DNA from: Candidatus Obscuribacterales bacterium
GTDB lineage: Bacteria > Cyanobacteriota > Vampirovibrionia > Obscuribacterales > Obscuribacteraceae
DNA length: 64,000 bases
Reading direction: 5' to 3'
Assembly (NCBI GenBank): GCA_019637435.1
Contig: JAHBVO010000002.1
Location: forward strand, 1,155,519-1,219,518
Part shown: positions 47,269-58,000 of the stretch, in pieces
How the letters are laid out: each line of letters begins with the position of its first letter
How positions within the stretch are numbered: the stretch's first letter is position 1
Position numbers and translations under genes: made by a program
Notes under the pieces: generated by a model
Told to the model about the DNA's origin: nothing
Database searches by the model: none
What the model saw: the letters and a program-made list of their open reading frames with translations, nothing else

Positions 47269-48642
47269 ATGACATACGAACGGTATCAACCGCAATCGCG
47301 GCAAAACCCGCTCGTGCAAGAAGCTCAATTCATCGCTCAAGAGATGGATTACGGCAACGCGCACTTTGCGGTTCAGCGACTGCAACAAGACTTACTCCAG
47401 ATGCAAGGTTACCCCGATGCGCAGAAACAGCTCATCGCGCTGGTAGACAATTACGAGCAGAAAGGACGCGGCTCGGACGTCGAGGCTCAGCGCAGCTACG
47501 GGCGCAACGGCGAGACTATCACGAGAGTTCGTGCGGTTGACTATCAAAACGTCAGCGATGGCTACAATACTTACAGGCAGCCATGCTCCAGTGAAGGTAT
47601 TGCCGTCATAATTTCAAGTCAAAACGGCGGTGATTATTATCGTGGCGGCCAGCGCTATTGGCAGGGGCAGGACCCGCGTTATTTCCAGCAGGACCCGCGC
47701 TACTACCAGCAGGATTCGCGATACTACCAGCAGGACCCGCGCTACTACCAGCAGGATTCGCGATACTACCAGCAGGACCCGCGCTACTACCAGCAGGATT
47801 CGCGATACTACCAGCAGGATCCACGCTATTACCAGCAGGACTCCCGCTACTACCAGCAGGACTCCCGCTACTACCAGCAGGATCCAAGGTATCTGGCGCA
47901 AGACCAGTGGCAGCAAGCCTACAATCAAACTCGTAATTATGGTGGCTACTGGCAAACCCAGGACTATCGTAACCAGCAACAGCGCTATGACTATCAGCAA
48001 CCCCAGGACTACACCTGGCAGCGCCAGCAGCAAGAACTAGCCTACCAGCGCCAGCAAGAACTGGCATGGCTACAGCAACAACGCAATATGCAGTATCAAA
48101 TGTCGCCGCAAGATCGGTGGCAGATGCAGCAAGAATATCGCGCCCGCATGCAGCAACAGAACGGCTGGACTTCGCCAGGGCACCATCGTTTTAGCAATCA
48201 GAACGATTATTCGCAGGGCCAGAGCCGCGGTCGTCATCAACATCGGCACGGTTACGGCTATGATTACCAGCCGCAACAGCAGCGCTATTCGCAGTATTCT
48301 GATTCCCAGCGCTATGCCGACCCGGAACTTGCGAGTATGCGCCTCACTCCCGAGGCCACACAGGCATTCGCTTACGCCGAGCAACTAGCCGCTCGAGATG
48401 GCGTCAAGATTGATGTTTCATCAGCGGGGCGCTCGTATCAGGAACAAGCACAACTCTACCGCGAACTTAATGGCAAAAGTCCAGTGGCGAAACCCGGCAC
48501 ATCGAATCATGAAACCGGCGAGGCTATTGACGTTCGAAACTACAGTAAAGCCAAACCATATTTGCTTGCTGCCGGCTTCGTTCACGGCGATGGTAACGGA
48601 CAAATCAAAGGTGATCCATGGCATTTTCGCTACATGGGCTAA
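47269..48642 (+). CDS. VanY-type D,D-carboxypeptidase with Tyr/Gln heptad repeats
   Basis: A 457-residue protein. Residues about 360-457 are an M15B (VanY) peptidase domain with zinc ligands His414 and Asp421 in SNHETGEAID and His452 in DPWHFRY; this family trims D-Ala from peptidoglycan peptides. The N-terminal 100 residues are helical. Residues 137-206 are ten copies of RYYQQD[PS], and a Gln/Tyr/Arg-rich low-complexity region continues to about 340. No signal peptide is visible at ATG 47269, which is strange for a wall enzyme. Non-classical export, or a start that I cannot see, may explain it. The Shine-Dalgarno is weak. Confidence 0.82.
   Translation: MTYERYQPQSRQNPLVQEAQFIAQEMDYGNAHFAVQRLQQDLLQMQGYPDAQKQLIALVDNYEQKGRGSDVEAQRSYGRNGETITRVRAVDYQNVSDGYNTYRQPCSSEGIAVIISSQNGGDYYRGGQRYWQGQDPRYFQQDPRYYQQDSRYYQQDPRYYQQDSRYYQQDPRYYQQDSRYYQQDPRYYQQDSRYYQQDSRYYQQDPRYLAQDQWQQAYNQTRNYGGYWQTQDYRNQQQRYDYQQPQDYTWQRQQQELAYQRQQELAWLQQQRNMQYQMSPQDRWQMQQEYRARMQQQNGWTSPGHHRFSNQNDYSQGQSRGRHQHRHGYGYDYQPQQQRYSQYSDSQRYADPELASMRLTPEATQAFAYAEQLAARDGVKIDVSSAGRSYQEQAQLYRELNGKSPVAKPGTSNHETGEAIDVRNYSKAKPYLLAAGFVHGDGNGQIKGDPWHFRYMG
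47677..47886 (+). repeat. 21-bp coding repeat, 10 copies
   Basis: Ten tandem 21-bp units encode RYYQQDP/RYYQQDS (first copy RYFQQDP). They alternate largely as 42-bp pairs, indicating recent duplication. The antisense frames are open across them only because of the repeats. Confidence 0.95.
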
Positions 48643-48836
48643 TCGAGCTCGTTAAATACAAGATTTACTGCAGTTCCGAATACCACAGAAAGAAAATCAT
48701 CGTCAACTAGAGCTGACGCTTGATCGCAATCGACTCCCGAAATCGTGATTGCTGGACCGTTTTCGTAGTTCCCGCAGTCACGTTGGCATGACTTCGCTCA
48801 CGTATCATGTGACCGTTGAGGCGTGAGGGACGTGTT

Positions 48837-49844
48837 ATGACTGGTCCGGATATGTTGGCTCATCGAGACGCTCAAAACCTTGCAGAGAGTTCGAACAGTG
48901 GCAACGAAACAACCAAGGATCTGGCGCTTAGAGTTTCCTTGAGCTTGTACGAAGACGCGCAGAGTATCGGTAGCCACCGGTTGGCGAGCGGTTTGATTTA
49001 TTTGGGAGAAAATCCTACATCACCGGAAGAAATTCGAAGAGTTCAGAACATCAGATCGATAAACGGATTTGAACGCTACCCTGACCAACCGTACTTCAAC
49101 AAGACCTTTTTTCTCGACGATAAGACGTCTCAAGAAATAGCTGACAGTCCGCTGACGAAGGCCGCGTTACCTTTCGCCTCGGTAGGATATTTGACGGACC
49201 GTTTTGATCAGATTACCGACAGTGACGGACTAACTGCTTTGCAATTTCAGTCTTACGCACAAAGCCGGCAAGATGCGGGGCCGCTAGAGAAAGCAATACT
49301 TTCGTACTTGAGCCAGCATATGTCTGAGCTGCCCAATTCAGGTGATGGGCACCCAGGTTTATCTCGCCGAGAGCTCAGGGAGATTGGTGTCAATCTTAAC
49401 GAACTTCGTTCCAGGAGTGTCGCTGACTCGGAGATGAAGTATCTGGATAAGCATTTCTTCGATCTGGGCGGTTCATCGGTTAACTCTGGTCTGAAAATCT
49501 CTGACCTGCAACGTGAGTCCGCAAAGGCGTCCGACCCCGAAGAGCGTCAGATGTTTAACAGTATGATCGCTAACCATTCAATGCTGACAAGCTTTGATAC
49601 TGCTGACGGTGCTCTTCGCAATATAGGGTTGGGTAGATTGCGAATGACCTTTTATGAAAATGCTGCTGGTATTACTGCAAAGGACGTTGCGAGCTGGAGG
49701 TCAACTTCGGCACTCAGAGAACGTCTCGGAGTCGAATCGAAACTCGACGATAATCTCAAAAATTTCTACGAGACTTCTAAGCGGCATATCAAAATTTCTC
49801 CAGCATCCGGTTCTGGAACCTATCTTGATGACATCATGAAATAA
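48837..49844 (+). CDS. Hypothetical protein with EF-hand-like loops
   Basis: A 335-residue soluble, largely helical protein of unknown family. The segment DRFDQITDSDGLTALQF has the DxDxDG-type spacing of an EF-hand loop, and DKHFFDLGGSS and SFDTADGALR are weaker, similar turns, so calcium binding is conceivable. There is no signal peptide. I chose ATG 48837 because GAGGGA precedes it by 8 bases; the frame opens at 48816. Confidence 0.65.
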   Translation: MTGPDMLAHRDAQNLAESSNSGNETTKDLALRVSLSLYEDAQSIGSHRLASGLIYLGENPTSPEEIRRVQNIRSINGFERYPDQPYFNKTFFLDDKTSQEIADSPLTKAALPFASVGYLTDRFDQITDSDGLTALQFQSYAQSRQDAGPLEKAILSYLSQHMSELPNSGDGHPGLSRRELREIGVNLNELRSRSVADSEMKYLDKHFFDLGGSSVNSGLKISDLQRESAKASDPEERQMFNSMIANHSMLTSFDTADGALRNIGLGRLRMTFYENAAGITAKDVASWRSTSALRERLGVESKLDDNLKNFYETSKRHIKISPASGSGTYLDDIMK

Positions 49845-49860
49845 GGAGCTCCGCTCAACT

Positions 49861-50352
49861 TTAGTGAAGGTACACATCGACATAGTCGGTGACTTCAGAG
49901 CAAGGGCTTTTCATCTCCTGAAGGCGCCAGTACTTGCGCGCTCCCTTGGCAAGAAAGTTCATGTCTCCTTCACGCACACACTCTTCGCCGTTGTTGATGT
50001 GACTGACGCTGGTCTTGATTGTGCCGTTAAACTTGAATGAATTTTTGCCTACTTCCGTAATTCGGCCGTCGACTTTCAAATATCCTTTTTCTTTGCCTTT
50101 ATTGATTTGCTCGCCTTTCAAATAGAGCACCCCGCCTTTGTCTTCAATGGTCGCTGTCCCATACATCGCCTTCTCGAATTGCAACCACTGCAGCGACAGC
50201 ATGTGCTTACCTAAAAGTTTTGCGCGCTGTGTCTTGTCTTTAAAAACTGTTTTTGGCGGTGCATCACCTGCCATTGCATATGGTGCCAAAACCGCTGCGC
50301 CTGGGATCGCTACACCTAATGCAATTAACGACATGACAACAAAACGCTTCAC
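49861..50352 (-). CDS. Small exported protein, unknown family
   Basis: A 163-residue protein. A signal peptide (about 1-27, ending AMAG) is followed by a probably beta-rich domain (TIEDKGGVLYLKGEQ, YLKVDGRITEVG, SFKFNGTIKTSVSHI) with two cysteines near the C-terminus (EECVREG, KSPCSEV). The frame is open to 50580, but that would run into the divergent GH43 gene. The GTG at 50352 has AGGAG 7 bases upstream and starts a good signal peptide. Function unknown. Confidence 0.7.
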   Translation of the reverse strand: MKRFVVMSLIALGVAIPGAAVLAPYAMAGDAPPKTVFKDKTQRAKLLGKHMLSLQWLQFEKAMYGTATIEDKGGVLYLKGEQINKGKEKGYLKVDGRITEVGKNSFKFNGTIKTSVSHINNGEECVREGDMNFLAKGARKYWRLQEMKSPCSEVTDYVDVYLH

Positions 50353-50455
50353 TTGGCTTCTCCTGGCTATCCACGGGGTTTTTTGATGTCGATAGTATAC
50401 GGGTATTTTGGTTTCCAGTCGTTTAAAATCGCATGGATAACTCCCAATTGCGAGT

Positions 50456-52231
50456 ATGGTTTTCATGCGATTGTCAGCAATAAATAAAACGCTCCTGTTT
50501 ACCGTTGTTCTAGGCTCCCTTGTTTCGTCTCCAGCACTGGCGAAACCCAAAGTACTAGAAGTGCCCACTACCTTCTGCAATCCGATGAATCTGGATTACG
50601 ATTTCGAACTCCATACTCGTGACAAGCGCTTGAATCATCGGTCTACTGCTGACCCGGTCGCTTTCATGTACAAAGGAAAGTACTTTTTGTTTTCCACGAA
50701 CCAGGAAGGATACTGGTGGTCGAATAACGACATGGCTACCTGGAACTTTATCCCTCATAATTTCAAACAGAACGCATCCATGGACGATGTTTGCGCCCCG
50801 GGTGCCTGGCCAACGAAAAAGGGCGTTTTGTTTTTGCCGTGTTTCACGGAGAAAGACACGATGCCTCTGTATTTGAGCACCGATCTGGTTGGCAATAAAT
50901 GGACCGAGGCTGTCAAAGAGTTTCCGATTCAGGCTTGGGATCCCAGTTTCTTTGAAGACGATGACGGTAAGCTTTATCTTTACTGGGGTTCAAGCAATTT
51001 GTATCCGCTCTATGGCGTCGAACTGGATCCGAATAACGGCTACAAAGCGATTGGAAATCGCGTTGAGTTGCTGAAGCTCGACCCGAAAAAGCACGGTTGG
51101 GAGCAGTTCGGTGAAGATAACCAGAACGGCAAGATGGATCCATTCATGGAAGGTGCTTGGGTCAATAAGGTTAACGGCAAATACTACCTGCAATATGGCG
51201 CGCCAGGAACAGAATGGAACGTCTATGGTGACGGCGTTTACGTTTCTGACAAACCACTCGGACCGTTCAAATACCAGGAGCACAATCCGTTTTCCTGGAA
51301 GCCGACTGGTTTCGCCCGCGGTGCAGGTCACGGCTCAACATTCACTGACCGCTTCGACAATCTTTGGCACGTCGCCACCATGGTAATCAGCGTAAAGCAG
51401 ACCTTTGAGCGTCGCCTTGGCTTATTTCCTGCCGGGGTCGATAAGGATGGCGTCATGTGGGCTAATACCGCATTCGGTGATTATCCTCAGACCCTCGCGA
51501 CCGGAAAACGCGATCAACAGAAAACTTTCAAGGGCTGGACGCTGCTCTCATACAAGAAAAAGTCGTGGGCATCACAGCATTTTAGTGATACCGCCCTTGC
51601 TTTCGATGAGGATATTAAAACCTACTGGACTGCTCCCAGTGGAGATGATGACCAGTTTCTCGCAGTCGACCTCGGCAAGCTTTGCGATGTTCACGCCATA
51701 CAAATAAACTATGCAGACGAGGCCGTCGCATTTCGAAAAAAACATCTCGGAGTTAAGCATCGCTATCAAATTTTCCAGTCTGAAAATGGGAAAGATTGGA
51801 CATTGTTGGTCGACAAGAGTCAAAACACCAGGGACGTCCCGCACGATTATGTGGAACTGTCAGAGCCCGTTCGTACGCAATTTCTCAAGCTCGTAAATTT
51901 AGAGATGCCGACTGGACACTTTGCCGTTAGCGATCTTCGCGTTTTTGGGCGAGCACCAGGAGCGGTGCCTGCCAATGTAGATAACTTCAAGGTTGTGCGC
52001 GATGATTCGGACCGTCGCAATGTAATGCTTACCTGGGACAAAGTTCCCAACGCCTACGCTTACGAAGTGACCTTCGGTGTTAAGCCGGACAAGCTGTATA
52101 GTTCCATACTTGTGTATGACACTAAGCAAGCGCTGCACTCACTAAACGTAGACTCCTCGTATTATTTCAAAATCAGGGCGGTCGGTGAGACAGGGCTTGG
52201 CGAGGTCAGCTCGGTAAGCGAAATCAGGTGA
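50456..52231 (+). CDS. Secreted GH43-type glycosidase with discoidin and FN3 domains
   Basis: A 591-residue exported enzyme. The signal peptide ends near ALA (about 29). The five-blade GH43-like propeller (about 40-350) shows the expected catalytic acids: Asp66 in STADPV, Asp162 in AWDPSF and Glu232 in MEGAW. Residues about 370-500 are an F5/8 type C (discoidin/CBM32-like) carbohydrate-binding domain, and about 505-591 are a fibronectin type III domain. GH43 enzymes act on arabinan, xylan or galactan; the substrate is not settled here. A second Met (50465) is an alternative start, and neither has a good Shine-Dalgarno. Confidence 0.87.
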   Translation: MVFMRLSAINKTLLFTVVLGSLVSSPALAKPKVLEVPTTFCNPMNLDYDFELHTRDKRLNHRSTADPVAFMYKGKYFLFSTNQEGYWWSNNDMATWNFIPHNFKQNASMDDVCAPGAWPTKKGVLFLPCFTEKDTMPLYLSTDLVGNKWTEAVKEFPIQAWDPSFFEDDDGKLYLYWGSSNLYPLYGVELDPNNGYKAIGNRVELLKLDPKKHGWEQFGEDNQNGKMDPFMEGAWVNKVNGKYYLQYGAPGTEWNVYGDGVYVSDKPLGPFKYQEHNPFSWKPTGFARGAGHGSTFTDRFDNLWHVATMVISVKQTFERRLGLFPAGVDKDGVMWANTAFGDYPQTLATGKRDQQKTFKGWTLLSYKKKSWASQHFSDTALAFDEDIKTYWTAPSGDDDQFLAVDLGKLCDVHAIQINYADEAVAFRKKHLGVKHRYQIFQSENGKDWTLLVDKSQNTRDVPHDYVELSEPVRTQFLKLVNLEMPTGHFAVSDLRVFGRAPGAVPANVDNFKVVRDDSDRRNVMLTWDKVPNAYAYEVTFGVKPDKLYSSILVYDTKQALHSLNVDSSYYFKIRAVGETGLGEVSSVSEIR

Positions 52232-52249
52232 TTCCAAAATTACAACGTT

Positions 52250-52327
52250 GCAGTACAACGTCGCAGTTCTACGTTGCAGTTCTACGTTGCAGTTCTACGT
52301 TGCAGTTCTACGTTGCACTTCTAAGTC
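52250..52327. repeat. 13-bp tandem repeat, 6 copies
   Basis: Units of GCAGTTCTACGTT: four perfect copies (52263-52314) flanked by one diverged copy on each side. They lie between the GH43 and MFS stops, and the last copy touches the MFS stop codon. Confidence 0.93.
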
Positions 52328-53718
52328 GCACTTTGCAAAGCCTTTGCGTCGACTTTTTGTTTCATGGCGAATGTTTGAACTATTACGACTGAGATAGCAG
52401 CCAAAATCAGGCTGCATGCAATCATGCCATATGAATTTTTTATGCCGATTTTGTCAGCCAGCATACCTAGAAGGAGAGGCGCAAGCAGGATGGCGCTGCC
52501 CGTGCTTAGTGACATGCGAGCGGCTGCTTTTTCTACCGAGCCAGAGCTCGAGGCAATCGCTTGAGACAAACAAAGCGGATAAACATTCGATTCGCCCAGT
52601 CCAAGAATGAATAGACCAATCAAGTTGACAGGCAGATCTCGTGCCAGCCAGAAGGTTAGAAAGCCAGCAGCGGCGAGCGTTGCGGACGTTGCAAGCAGTT
52701 TTGATTCCGAAATGTATTTCAGTAGTCTCGGCCCGAGCATTCTGCCTGCGATCATCGCCGTCACGAAGAGGCTCATGCCGAAAGCGGCGTCTGGTTTGGA
52801 AAGATTGAACGTTTTACCAAGGAATTCCGGGCACCAGAATGCGATCGACCATTCGCTGGCTACGCTGAAAAATATAACTGTGAAAAACAGCCAGTAGGTT
52901 GGTGACAATCTGGATGAGAGTTGCGCTGCTTTCTTCTGTTCGGATGCCGTGGGCAGTTGTTTCAATGAACCACGACCGAGGAGCAAAAGTAACAAGGCGG
53001 CAACCAACGAATACCCGAGCGCGTTTCTCCAACCCAACCCGAACTTGCAGACGGTACTGACGACGAGTGGACCGAGCAAGGTGAACACGCTGCCAATCAA
53101 TTGAATTTCGGATATACCGATAGCGCGTTCTTTTCCAAAACGTTCCGACATCGATGATGTGAGCGATTGACTCATGATGTTGCCGCCAAAGCCAATCAGT
53201 AGCGCACCGGATATGGTGCACCAGAGCTCTCTCCCGGTTATGGTGAGGACAGCTCCGCCGAGCATTATCACAATTCCGAGCTTGATGGTTTTCGCTAAAC
53301 CCAAGCCGCGAATGACCTTATCGCCAAAGAATCCCGAGACAAACGGACCGAATGCCAGAGCGCTGAAGTGCAAAGCTGCCGTCGCGTAGTCTATCTTGAA
53401 TTCGGAAATCAGGAATGGCACGAAAGCGCCAAATGCTGCCCACAAGTACGACCAGTATCCATATAAGAGGTAGCCGGTCCAGGTTAAGCCGTTTCGTTCG
53501 AAACGACGATTGTTGTCGATTGTATCCGTGGTTGTAGCGGAATCCTTGGAACTTTGAAGATGTATGTGAGGCTTCCGCATTACTGTCCGCATGTTGCGAA
53601 ACCGTGGAGAAAGAAACCGCAATTGTACATTCTTGGCGACATTTGGAGAAATTGCACGCGAGAAAGATTGCGAAACTGGCACAAATCCTGGCAAAAATCC
53701 AATTAACATCCCGATCAT
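52321..53718 (-). CDS. MFS transporter
   Basis: Major facilitator protein with about 12 transmembrane helices from residue 75 onward, including the inter-helix motif FGDKVIRGLGLAKTIKLG and SGFFGD of the MFS A-motif type and GFGGNIMSQSLTSS. The substrate is unknown; sugar or drug export are both possible. The first 70 residues are polar with no helix, so the start at 53592 or 53580 (both ATG) may be the true one, and this would leave a normal promoter gap to the divergent efflux operon. Length (about 420 from those starts) then matches the family. Confidence 0.85.
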   Translation of the reverse strand: MIGMLIGFLPGFVPVSQSFSRAISPNVAKNVQLRFLSPRFRNMRTVMRKPHIHLQSSKDSATTTDTIDNNRRFERNGLTWTGYLLYGYWSYLWAAFGAFVPFLISEFKIDYATAALHFSALAFGPFVSGFFGDKVIRGLGLAKTIKLGIVIMLGGAVLTITGRELWCTISGALLIGFGGNIMSQSLTSSMSERFGKERAIGISEIQLIGSVFTLLGPLVVSTVCKFGLGWRNALGYSLVAALLLLLLGRGSLKQLPTASEQKKAAQLSSRLSPTYWLFFTVIFFSVASEWSIAFWCPEFLGKTFNLSKPDAAFGMSLFVTAMIAGRMLGPRLLKYISESKLLATSATLAAAGFLTFWLARDLPVNLIGLFILGLGESNVYPLCLSQAIASSSGSVEKAAARMSLSTGSAILLAPLLLGMLADKIGIKNSYGMIACSLILAAISVVIVQTFAMKQKVDAKALQSAT

Positions 53719-53775
53719 AACGACAGCCAGCCGCTGTATACTTTTCGTACCGGGCTTCCCAGCGAGGCGCCGAAT

Positions 53776-55002
53776 ATGGCATCCTTAAACCTTAAGTGGT
53801 TCACACTTTCAGCTTTTATTTTCGCGAACTGCATCGCGCTTCAGGGCTGCGCACCTTCGGCGCAGACCGCTGCACCACCAGTCATACCGGCGATGCCTGT
53901 GCAACTTCAGACCGTCTCGGAGAAAACCCTGGACGACGCGTCAACCTTTGTCGCAACCCTGAAATCCCGTAAATCGGTGAATTTGAAACCGCAGGTGGAA
54001 GGGCGATTGCTCGAAATCAACGCGCGAAGCGGAGACCTTGTCGCGGCCGGGAAACCGCTTATGGTTCTCGACAAAAGCAAACAGGAAACATTGGTCGAGA
54101 ATACCGATGCAGCCATTGAGTCTGCTTTTGCTGAGGAAAAGAACGCTGAGGCAACCCTCAAATCCTTGAAAGCGAGCCGCCTGACGAAAGTTGCCAATCT
54201 TCAATTCGCCGAAACACAGTTCAAAAGATACAAGAGCTTACTTGATGACGGTGCTGTTTCCGCCGAAAGCAAAGATGAGAAAGGTAACAACCTTTCTATT
54301 TGTCGTGCTGAACTCGAAGCTGTCGACGCTCAAATAAGTGCGCAGGAGGCTCAGGTTTCCCGCGCAGCAAAGTTGATCAGTCAGGCAAAAGCGGCAAAGC
54401 ACGAGCAGCTGGAACAATTGAAGTATTACACGGTCCGGGCTCCGTTTGCTGGCATGATTGGCGACGTGCCGGTTCGCATCGGTGACTATGTGACTACCGA
54501 TACGACTCTAACTACAGTTGACCAGACTAAACCGCTCGAGGTTTACGTAAACGTACCGACTTCGGTTTCATCGAAGCTGCGAATCGGTTTATTGACTGAT
54601 ATCGTGGATGATACCGGTAAAACCATCGAAGCTGCAAAAATCTTTTTTATATCCAGTCAGGTCGATCCCAACCAACAAACAGTTTTAATCAAAGCAGAAT
54701 TGCCCAATGCCACAGGAAAACTGCGTTCCGGTCAAACGGCCAATAGTCGGATCATCTGGGGACGTGTAAACGCGGTTACTATCCCCGTCACTGCAGTGAG
54801 CAGATTTAGCGGACAGGAGTTTGTGTTTGTCGCCAAAAAAGGCAACGACGGAAAATTGACCGCATCGCAGCGTGCAGTCAAACTCGGACCGATCAAAGAT
54901 AATGAATATCAAGTCATATCCGGCGTAAGCGCAGGTGACCAGATCGTCACATCCGGTATTCTAAACCTGGCTGATGGCTCGCCAATCAGCCCTGCGTCGT
55001 AA
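53776..55002 (+). CDS. RND efflux periplasmic adaptor lipoprotein
   Basis: Membrane-fusion protein (AcrA/MexA type) of 408 residues. The lipobox ALQGC (Cys25) anchors it to the inner membrane. The lipoyl/biotinyl halves (LKPQVEGRLLEIN and APFAGMIGDVPVRIGDYV) flank a coiled-coil hairpin (about 110-210), and beta-barrel and membrane-proximal domains follow. It links the RND pump encoded 14 bases downstream to an outer-membrane channel. No TolC-type gene is in the window, so the channel must be encoded elsewhere. Confidence 0.93.
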   Translation: MASLNLKWFTLSAFIFANCIALQGCAPSAQTAAPPVIPAMPVQLQTVSEKTLDDASTFVATLKSRKSVNLKPQVEGRLLEINARSGDLVAAGKPLMVLDKSKQETLVENTDAAIESAFAEEKNAEATLKSLKASRLTKVANLQFAETQFKRYKSLLDDGAVSAESKDEKGNNLSICRAELEAVDAQISAQEAQVSRAAKLISQAKAAKHEQLEQLKYYTVRAPFAGMIGDVPVRIGDYVTTDTTLTTVDQTKPLEVYVNVPTSVSSKLRIGLLTDIVDDTGKTIEAAKIFFISSQVDPNQQTVLIKAELPNATGKLRSGQTANSRIIWGRVNAVTIPVTAVSRFSGQEFVFVAKKGNDGKLTASQRAVKLGPIKDNEYQVISGVSAGDQIVTSGILNLADGSPISPAS

Positions 55003-55016
55003 GACGAGGAGAACGG

Positions 55017-58000
55017 ATGAATCTCGATTTCTTCATCAAGCGACCGATTTTCGCGACGGTTTGTGCGCTCATTATTGTTCTTGCTGGTGCCGTCAGTATT
55101 CCAATTTTGCCGCTTTCGCAATATCCGGAAGTTGCGCCGCCTCGTGTCACCGTCACGTCAAACTATATCGGCGCCAATTCCCAGGTCGTTGAATCCGCTG
55201 TCACGACCATTCTGGAGCAGCAAGTCAACGGAATACAGCAAGGCAAGTACATTACATCGGCAAGCGGAAATGATGGAACTTCCCAGATCAGCATCACCTT
55301 TGATTTGGAACGCGATCCTGACCTCGCTGCCGTCGATGTGCAAAGTCGAATCGCCAAGGCTGAAGGACGGCTTCCCGACGAAGTTCGCAGAACCGGCGTT
55401 GCGGTCGAGAAGGTCTCATCCGCCTTTCTTCTGGCGATCGGACTAACCGCCCCTGGTGACAAATATTCTTCTCAGTTTTTGAGCAATTACACCGACGTTT
55501 ATATTAAGGACGCACTTAAGCGTGTCAACGGCGTCGGCGATGTCATCATATTCGGTGAACGAAAGTATTGCATGCGCATCTGGCTTGATCCTCGCAAAAT
55601 GGCGCAAAATAAGGTTTCATCGCGCGAGGTTGTTAACGCCATTCGTGAACAGAACGTGCAGGTCGCTGCCGGTCAGATTGGACAGCCGCCCAATCCATCA
55701 AGTCAAATGTATCAGATGAGCGTGCGCGTGCTCGGCCGATTGAAATCGGCTGCGGAGTTCGAGGATTTGATCATCAGAACCGGCAAGGACGGCACCATTA
55801 TTCACCTGAGTGACATTGGTCGCGCCGAACTTGGCGCAGAGGACTACCAGACCATCGTGAGATATCGCGGACAGGAAACAGTTGGTATCGGCATCATGCA
55901 GCGTCCCGGTTCCAACGCTCTCGAGGTCGTGAAAGGCGTGCGCGCCGAGATGGCTCGTCTGGCAAAGAAATTGCCGCCTGGTATCAAATATGAATATGCA
56001 TTTGATACAACTCTCGCCGTCAACGAATCGATCCGCGAAGTGTTGTTTACTCTAGCCCAGGCGATTGGTCTGGTTGTTTTGACGATTTTTGTCTTCTTAC
56101 AAAATTGGCGCAGTACATTGATACCGGTTTTCACAATTCCTGTTTCGCTAGTCGGAACGTTCGCTTGCATGCAAGCTCTTGGTTTTTCAATCAACACTTT
56201 AACGCTGTTCGGTTTAGTACTTGCGACGGGACTGGTTGTTGATGACGCGATTGTTGTGATTGAAAACATCAGCCGCCTCATGGCGGAGCGTGGACTCTCT
56301 GCGTTCAACGCCGCTCGTGAGGCGATGCGTGAAGTTGCAAGCGCCGTTATCGCAATTTCTCTTGTGCTTGTTGCGGTTTTTATTCCGGTCGCATTTTTTC
56401 CGGGCACTACCGGTCAGTTATATAAACAATTCGCATTGACAATCGCGTGTTCTGTCTCGATTTCAGCATTTACGGCGCTGACACTGACCCCGGCGCTTTC
56501 TGCGCTATGGCTCAAAGCTGAAGATCATGACGCGGCAAATAACAACTTTTTCTTCCGCTCCTTTAATAGACTTCTGGACCTTATCAAAGATGCATATCGG
56601 GTCACTCTCGAATGGACGTTGAAACTGAAAGCGCTTGCCCTGATTTTATTCGTCGCTACGATGGCAGCGACATGGTATCTTTTCCAGCTGGTGCCGAGCT
56701 CATTCATCCCTGATGAGGACAAGGGCTACTTCATCACGCTTGTCCAGGCTCCCGAGGGTGTTTCTCTCAATTACACCGTCGAGACCATCAAAAAGATTGA
56801 GAAGATATTCGAGGGCGTTCCCGAAATTCACTCGACGTTCGGGGTTGCTGGATTCAGTTTTGCAGGCAATAAACCTAGCAACGGGATTTTATTCTCTAAC
56901 CTGCATCCGTGGGATCACAGACGCGGCCACGATCAGACCCTGGATGCCATAATCAACCGGGTCCGCGGACCTCTGGCGGGAGTGACCGACGCACGCGTCA
57001 TACCATTTAACCCACCTGCCATTGAGGGCCTGGGAAACTTCGGTGGTTTCGTTTTTGAAATCCTCGATCAGAGTGGTACCAATATTGGTGACCTTGAAAA
57101 AGCAACGAATGAGATATGTGCCAAGGCGAATCAGACACCCGGGCTGGCTGGGGTCTTCTCAGGCTTCGCTGCCAACAGTCCGCAGGTGCAAGTTGAGGTA
57201 GATCGAAATAAGGCGAAAACGCTGCATGTCAATCTCGCCGAAATATTCGATACGCTGCAGACCTACATAGGTTCTTTCTACGTCAACGATATTGATATCG
57301 GCACGCGCGTTTACCGCGTCTACGTGCAGGCAGATTCGAAGTTTCGTTCCAATCCGACCGACATTACAAAGTTCTACGTCACCAGCATGACCGGTGAGAT
57401 GATACCACTGTCGAACCTCGTCAAATTGTCAGAGACCACAGCTCCTCAATCCATAAATCACTACAATCTGTTTCGCGCAACTGAGATCAACGGATCTGCC
57501 GCACCTGGATTCAGTTCCGGGCAAGCTATGGCGGCTATGGAAAAGCTGGCGAATGAGGTCCTTCCTGCCACTATGACGTACCGATGGGCGGGTATTTCTC
57601 TTGAGCAGGTCGAGGCCGGCTCGCAAGCGATTATTTTGTTCGGACTTGGTATCACATTTGTGTTTCTCGTACTCTCGGCACAATATGAAAGCTTTTCCGA
57701 TCCGGTCATCATTCTCGTGACGGTGCCTACGGCCTTATTCGGCGCTATCGCCGCCCAATACCTTCGAGGTTTGCAGAACGATGTTTTCTGTCAGATTGGG
57801 CTGGTGATGCTTATCGGTTTGGTTTGTAAAAACGCGATCCTGATTGTCGAGTTCGCTAATCATTTGAAGCGGGAAGGGCTTCCTGCTCACGAGGCGGTTG
57901 TGCAGGGCGCGACTATCCGACTTCGTCCGATCCTCATGACCACCTTCGCCTTTGTAATGGGTATTATTCCTCTACTCTTCGCTGAGGGCGCTGGTGCTAA

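Noticed and set aside
47606..48067. Four overlapping frames over the RYYQQD repeat
   Set aside because: They result from the 21-bp periodicity; the VanY frame is the only one with a domain.
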